Origin: Candidatus Melainabacteria bacterium
GTDB lineage: Bacteria > Cyanobacteriota > Vampirovibrionia > Obscuribacterales > Obscuribacteraceae
Assembly: GCA_016699165.1 (NCBI GenBank)
Contig: CP064963.1
Coordinates: 4,092,001 to 4,156,000 of the forward strand
Direction: 5' to 3'
Length of the DNA: 64,000 nt
Part shown: positions 62,101 to 64,000 of the stretch, one piece after another
Layout: every line of letters starts with the position of its first letter
How positions within the stretch are numbered: position 1 is the stretch's first letter
Program-made: the position numbers and the translations under genes
The notes under the pieces: generated by a model
The model's input: the letters and a program-made list of their open reading frames with translations, nothing else
The model's database searches: none
What the model was told of the DNA's origin: nothing

Positions 62101-64000
62101 AAAATACCATTTGCGCTTGAGTTATTGAGTAACTCTGTTGCTGAGTCGTTTTGAACATAAACGTTACTGTTCAAGCCACCAGCGTTGAGCGTGATATTGT
62201 CAGCCTGGATCTCGACTGCGTCGCTTGCTGTACCAATCGAACCGTTTGTAGTGGTAAGAATGGCGTTTTGTGCAAAGACCCAGGCTCCCGAGGCTGGTCC
62301 CATGTCAATGATATTGCCGTCTGCAATAAGATCGAATGTTCTGTCGACTACGTTAGGTCCACACAGTTCGATGTCACCGACTGCGTGGATAAAGGCATCG
62401 GCTGTAGTGGTGGTGTTCATGGCAGTGACTGCGATTTCACCGGCACTTACATTAATGCGGCCTGTGGTGGAGCCTACCGAGCCGTCTTGTGCTATCAGGT
62501 CGACATCGCCGCCACTGATTACATCGCCAGTTGGATTGGTTTCATTGGTGATACTTCCACCTGCAAGCAAGATAAATTCGCCCAGCATCGAAGCACCGGA
62601 ATTACCTGCGATTTCCACGCTGGTTAACTCGTTGATTATGACCCAACCTTGAGACGCATTTGCCGTTAAGTTCACTGCTTCTGTAGTGATACCGCCTGCA
62701 AAACCGATGTCACCAGTATTTGAAGTGAGCACAACATTGGTGGCAGTAACAGTGCTGGTTCCAGTGTTATCTTCTAAGCTGCCTTCGGCAACAAGGTCGA
62801 ATGTTCTTTGTGCACCAGATGGTCCGTTGAGCGCAATATCACTTGCCGTATAAATGAATACATCTTGGTTCAGAGCATTTGCATTTGCCACTAACGTTTG
62901 AGCATCTACGTTTACTCTGTCATTGGTTGCAAGACCAATTGAGCCGTTAATAGATTCGACAATGACATTGTCGGCGGTGAGAAACACACCAGATGGAGTT
63001 GTGATATTGCCGTCAGCAATTATTTCAAGTGTGGTGCCTGCTTGTGCCTGTAAAACTTGAACTGCACTTGCTTCATTTATATGTATTTCGCCTGCAGCAT
63101 TGACAGACAGATCGCCAGCTTCAGTATTGATTGGAGCCGCTGTACTTGCGCCGATATTGCCATTGTTCGATGTGAGGATAACGCTTGTGCCGGTAATTAG
63201 ATCGCCTGCTGGGTTGACGTCATTTAGAATGCTTCCGTTTGCAATTAAGCTATAAGTACCACCAGCCGTTTGCGCGCCATCCATTTCAACATCGCCTGTG
63301 CCGACATTGTTTATGTAGACATTACCGCTCGTTGCGTTGGCTGAAAGATTGGCTGCATCTGTATTAATTGCATTAGTACTGTTACCGACAGAACCATTCT
63401 GCGATGTCAGTATCACACTTTGAGCTACAAGAATGTCGCCGCTTGGATTAACATCATTTGTAATGTTGCCGGTGGCAAAAAGATCAATGACACCATTTGT
63501 AGCAGTGATGCTACCGTCTATTTCAAGGTTACCAGCAAATCCAAGATAAATTCCCTGTCCGCCACCATTGGCAGTGGCTGTAACACTGGCAGTGTCGACA
63601 AATACTCTACCCGTTGGGCTGCCGATACTTCCAGTTATGGATGTTAGTTCTACTGCTTGAGCCGTTATTGGATTGGCAGTTGGATTTAAAGCGTTTGTGA
63701 TATTGCCGTTTGCAATGAGACTCCAAATATTGCCAGCGCTATTGGGACCTTCAAGCTCGACATCGTCTGATTCTTGCAAGTAAACGTTCTGACCGCTTGC
63801 ATTGGCTTGAGAGCTGAGATTGACCGCATCTATGTTTATGCGATTAGTGCTGTTACCAATCGATCCTGTGGTCGATGCAAGACTGACATTGGTTGCGGTG
63901 ATTATATCGCCTGATGGATTGGTACTGTTTGTAATATTGCCGGAAGCAAGTAGATCGAATGTGCGAGTGGCTTGAATTTGTCCTGAAATTTCTATGTTGC
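59190..64000 (-). CDS. Giant repeat-built surface protein (filamentous haemagglutinin/adhesin-like), 5' end outside window
   Basis: The minus-strand frame is open from the stop at 59190 to the window edge at 64000, 1,603 codons, so the N-terminus is missing. At least twelve tandem repeats of about 76-82 residues run from the window edge to near 61000, each with a GSIG core, then DAxxLTANA, VYxxxxxxVELxG and a DLIANGNIT segment. They are predicted beta-strands forming an adhesin-type helix, as in filamentous haemagglutinins and autotransporters. A Gly/Asn-rich region and a Pro/Gly linker (PPTPGGGGTAGGGG) follow, then a C-terminal 280-residue non-repeat domain with a FecR-like stretch (VPKGAVVLIMETGADVAI-type). 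No C-terminal beta-barrel is seen, so it is not a classical autotransporter. Function: surface or extracellular structure, inferred. Confidence 0.85.
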   Translation of the reverse strand, partial: NIEISGQIQATRTFDLLASGNITNSTNPSGDIITATNVSLASTTGSIGNSTNRINIDAVNLSSQANASGQNVYLQESDDVELEGPNSAGNIWSLIANGNITNALNPTANPITAQAVELTSITGSIGSPTGRVFVDTASVTATANGGGQGIYLGFAGNLEIDGSITATNGVIDLFATGNITNDVNPSGDILVAQSVILTSQNGSVGNSTNAINTDAANLSANATSGNVYINNVGTGDVEMDGAQTAGGTYSLIANGSILNDVNPAGDLITGTSVILTSNNGNIGASTAAPINTEAGDLSVNAAGEIHINEASAVQVLQAQAGTTLEIIADGNITTPSGVFLTADNVIVESINGSIGLATNDRVNVDAQTLVANANALNQDVFIYTASDIALNGPSGAQRTFDLVAEGSLEDNTGTSTVTATNVVLTSNTGDIGFAGGITTEAVNLTANASQGWVIINELTSVEIAGNSGASMLGEFILLAGGSITNETNPTGDVISGGDVDLIAQDGSVGSTTGRINVSAGEIAVTAMNTTTTADAFIHAVGDIELCGPNVVDRTFDLIADGNIIDMGPASGAWVFAQNAILTTTNGSIGTASDAVEIQADNITLNAGGLNSNVYVQNDSATELLNNSSANGIFNLIVLGDLTNNTGATDSITAPNIVLTTTGGSIGDSTNAINIDAGTLTANSTGAGTNVYLSEANNVELTGASSADNVFSLSAQDTISDFNQDATITAPNVILFSNAGSVGTNDSQRITITATTLDVSAAAANQDVYIQSTGNIELDGLQEAGRVYNLVSNGNITDLDASSIITAPNVALTTTTGSGGSIGDLPNTIATNADNLTVNSDVNAFITESDDVEMQGTQTVNGTYDLFAFGSINNQLNPTGDLITADTLVLGSAAGFVGGDAFGPNGPININVNNLTANAGQSVVIKEVDHVNVVGFNSGFNFYLEAGNGITLAPGATIQGFGGETFLHATNGDIIGDATTLVSNLDMSLIADNGNIGDMTGGNRFVIDSGFLELIASGNVFVEELDNTAIDLPSSAGGVFDLLSTNTGFGPTLIINTAPITAQSINISAADFLTVANNLTATAGDITTTSGRASIVGSLVRPVTVQATGDVNMTALNFLIASPGGPVSFNAGAAGSNGSVLLTATGALGIGIGSNVSMTSQGGNIVGAVQEPGSVGLVATAGNIRIQGDNFTATANGGNVFLSAANNMNITGANATFNANVVNDPRGGTTPIGGGQTVYNGVGGGIAVGGNGSVPANGDAFLAALVGLRPTVINAGLPASNIQNLSGAPYFAAVGNVAGIINNTFNVAGGPVFVSNANINGARFNSTGAAVAFTPPTPGGGGTAGGGGTGGSGTGLVFDANSANNNNEFITKIPTDQTKILEGFVEKQINFAKGNPLNLISGSKTYSNSFDQNGAETARLAKEGIVLASNSNGNFINIDKGNVVFAPKEDIVVGTHEGNVHIPKGAVVLIMETGADVAIANLHQNNTKDVKIVSGGKLVSLCPGRALLLSRVETDDFNDVGHPFQMIGYRKPDAKKLNDSITAFKMEFSIPSAMAKVQPIRQMMNSSDPQDKKIVKNLLMNAIMLQEKTIYRGPFMTTGDISQ

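Noticed and set aside
62151..62652. Plus-strand ORFs in the repeat region
   Set aside because: They are antisense to the giant repeat protein; their apparent order comes from the repeats, not from coding.
60900..63800. CRISPR-like repeats
   Set aside because: The repeats are about 240 bp, diverged and protein-coding, not short identical direct repeats with unique spacers.
1..64000. Insertion sequences, integrase or phage genes
   Set aside because: No transposase, integrase, att duplication or terminal inverted repeat pair was recognised; the pRiA4b ORF-3-like gene alone is not evidence of a mobile element.

Overview
The window reads as ordinary chromosome from a Gram-negative-type bacterium of moderate GC. 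It has an RND efflux pump with a periplasmic adaptor, many Sec signal peptides, TPR proteins encoded both free and fused to a Ser/Thr kinase, a caspase-like protein, and the conserved rimP-nusA-ylxR-infB-rbfA-truB block. The mixture of TPR/kinase proteins, an HU protein with a Lys/Ala tail and a very long repeat-built surface protein fits non-photosynthetic Cyanobacteria-related lineages (Melainabacteria/Vampirovibrionia, perhaps Obscuribacterales). That placement is inference from gene style; no rRNA or tRNA is present to confirm it.

Layout. 1-6.4 kb: a cut-off unknown gene, a PDZ protein, a CzcBA-type metal efflux pair and a small membrane protein. 6.5-8.7 kb: a Dam-type adenine methylase followed 2 nt later by a PD-(D/E)XK endonuclease, a compact type II restriction-modification pair. 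8.6-21.2 kb: secreted TPR and unknown proteins, a 5'-nucleotidase/UshA-like enzyme, aldehyde dehydrogenase, YbaK-type deacylase, rpsD with a strong terminator, a pRiA4b ORF-3-like protein and an HExxH protein. 21.3-25.9 kb: a broken serine hydrolase, a caspase-fold protein lacking both catalytic residues, cysteine desulfurase, and an iron/cobalamin-type ABC permease-ATPase pair. 25.9-36.5 kb: dgkA-ybeY divergent from rimP-nusA-ylxR-infB-rbfA-truB-CPBP protease, then hup and mnmE. 36.5-46.9 kb: a Q/N-rich SGNH hydrolase, a TPR Ser/Thr kinase, a secreted deaminase, PEP carboxylase, and TPR and membrane proteins. 47-54 kb: a MshEN-repeat protein tail-to-tail with a PAS histidine kinase, an alpha/beta hydrolase with a DUF2156 protein, and a GT9-like glycosyltransferase. 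53.5-59.2 kb: secreted proteins, a decayed XRE antitoxin, Nudix, FAD oxidoreductase, nitroreductase and a Phd-VapC toxin-antitoxin pair. 59.2-64 kb: the C-terminal 1,600 residues of a huge repeat protein running off the right edge.

Points needing attention: nusA and infB, both normally essential and in the same operon, each carry an apparent one-base loss. A serine hydrolase remnant has a third frame break at a 9-T run. These may be sequence errors, real mutations or recoding, and the raw sequence cannot decide. No single clearly undescribed multi-gene system was found. The best candidates for novelty are the pseudo-caspase, the prion-like SGNH hydrolase, the exported nucleoside deaminase, the three-repeat MshEN protein without an ATPase, and the giant repeat protein.
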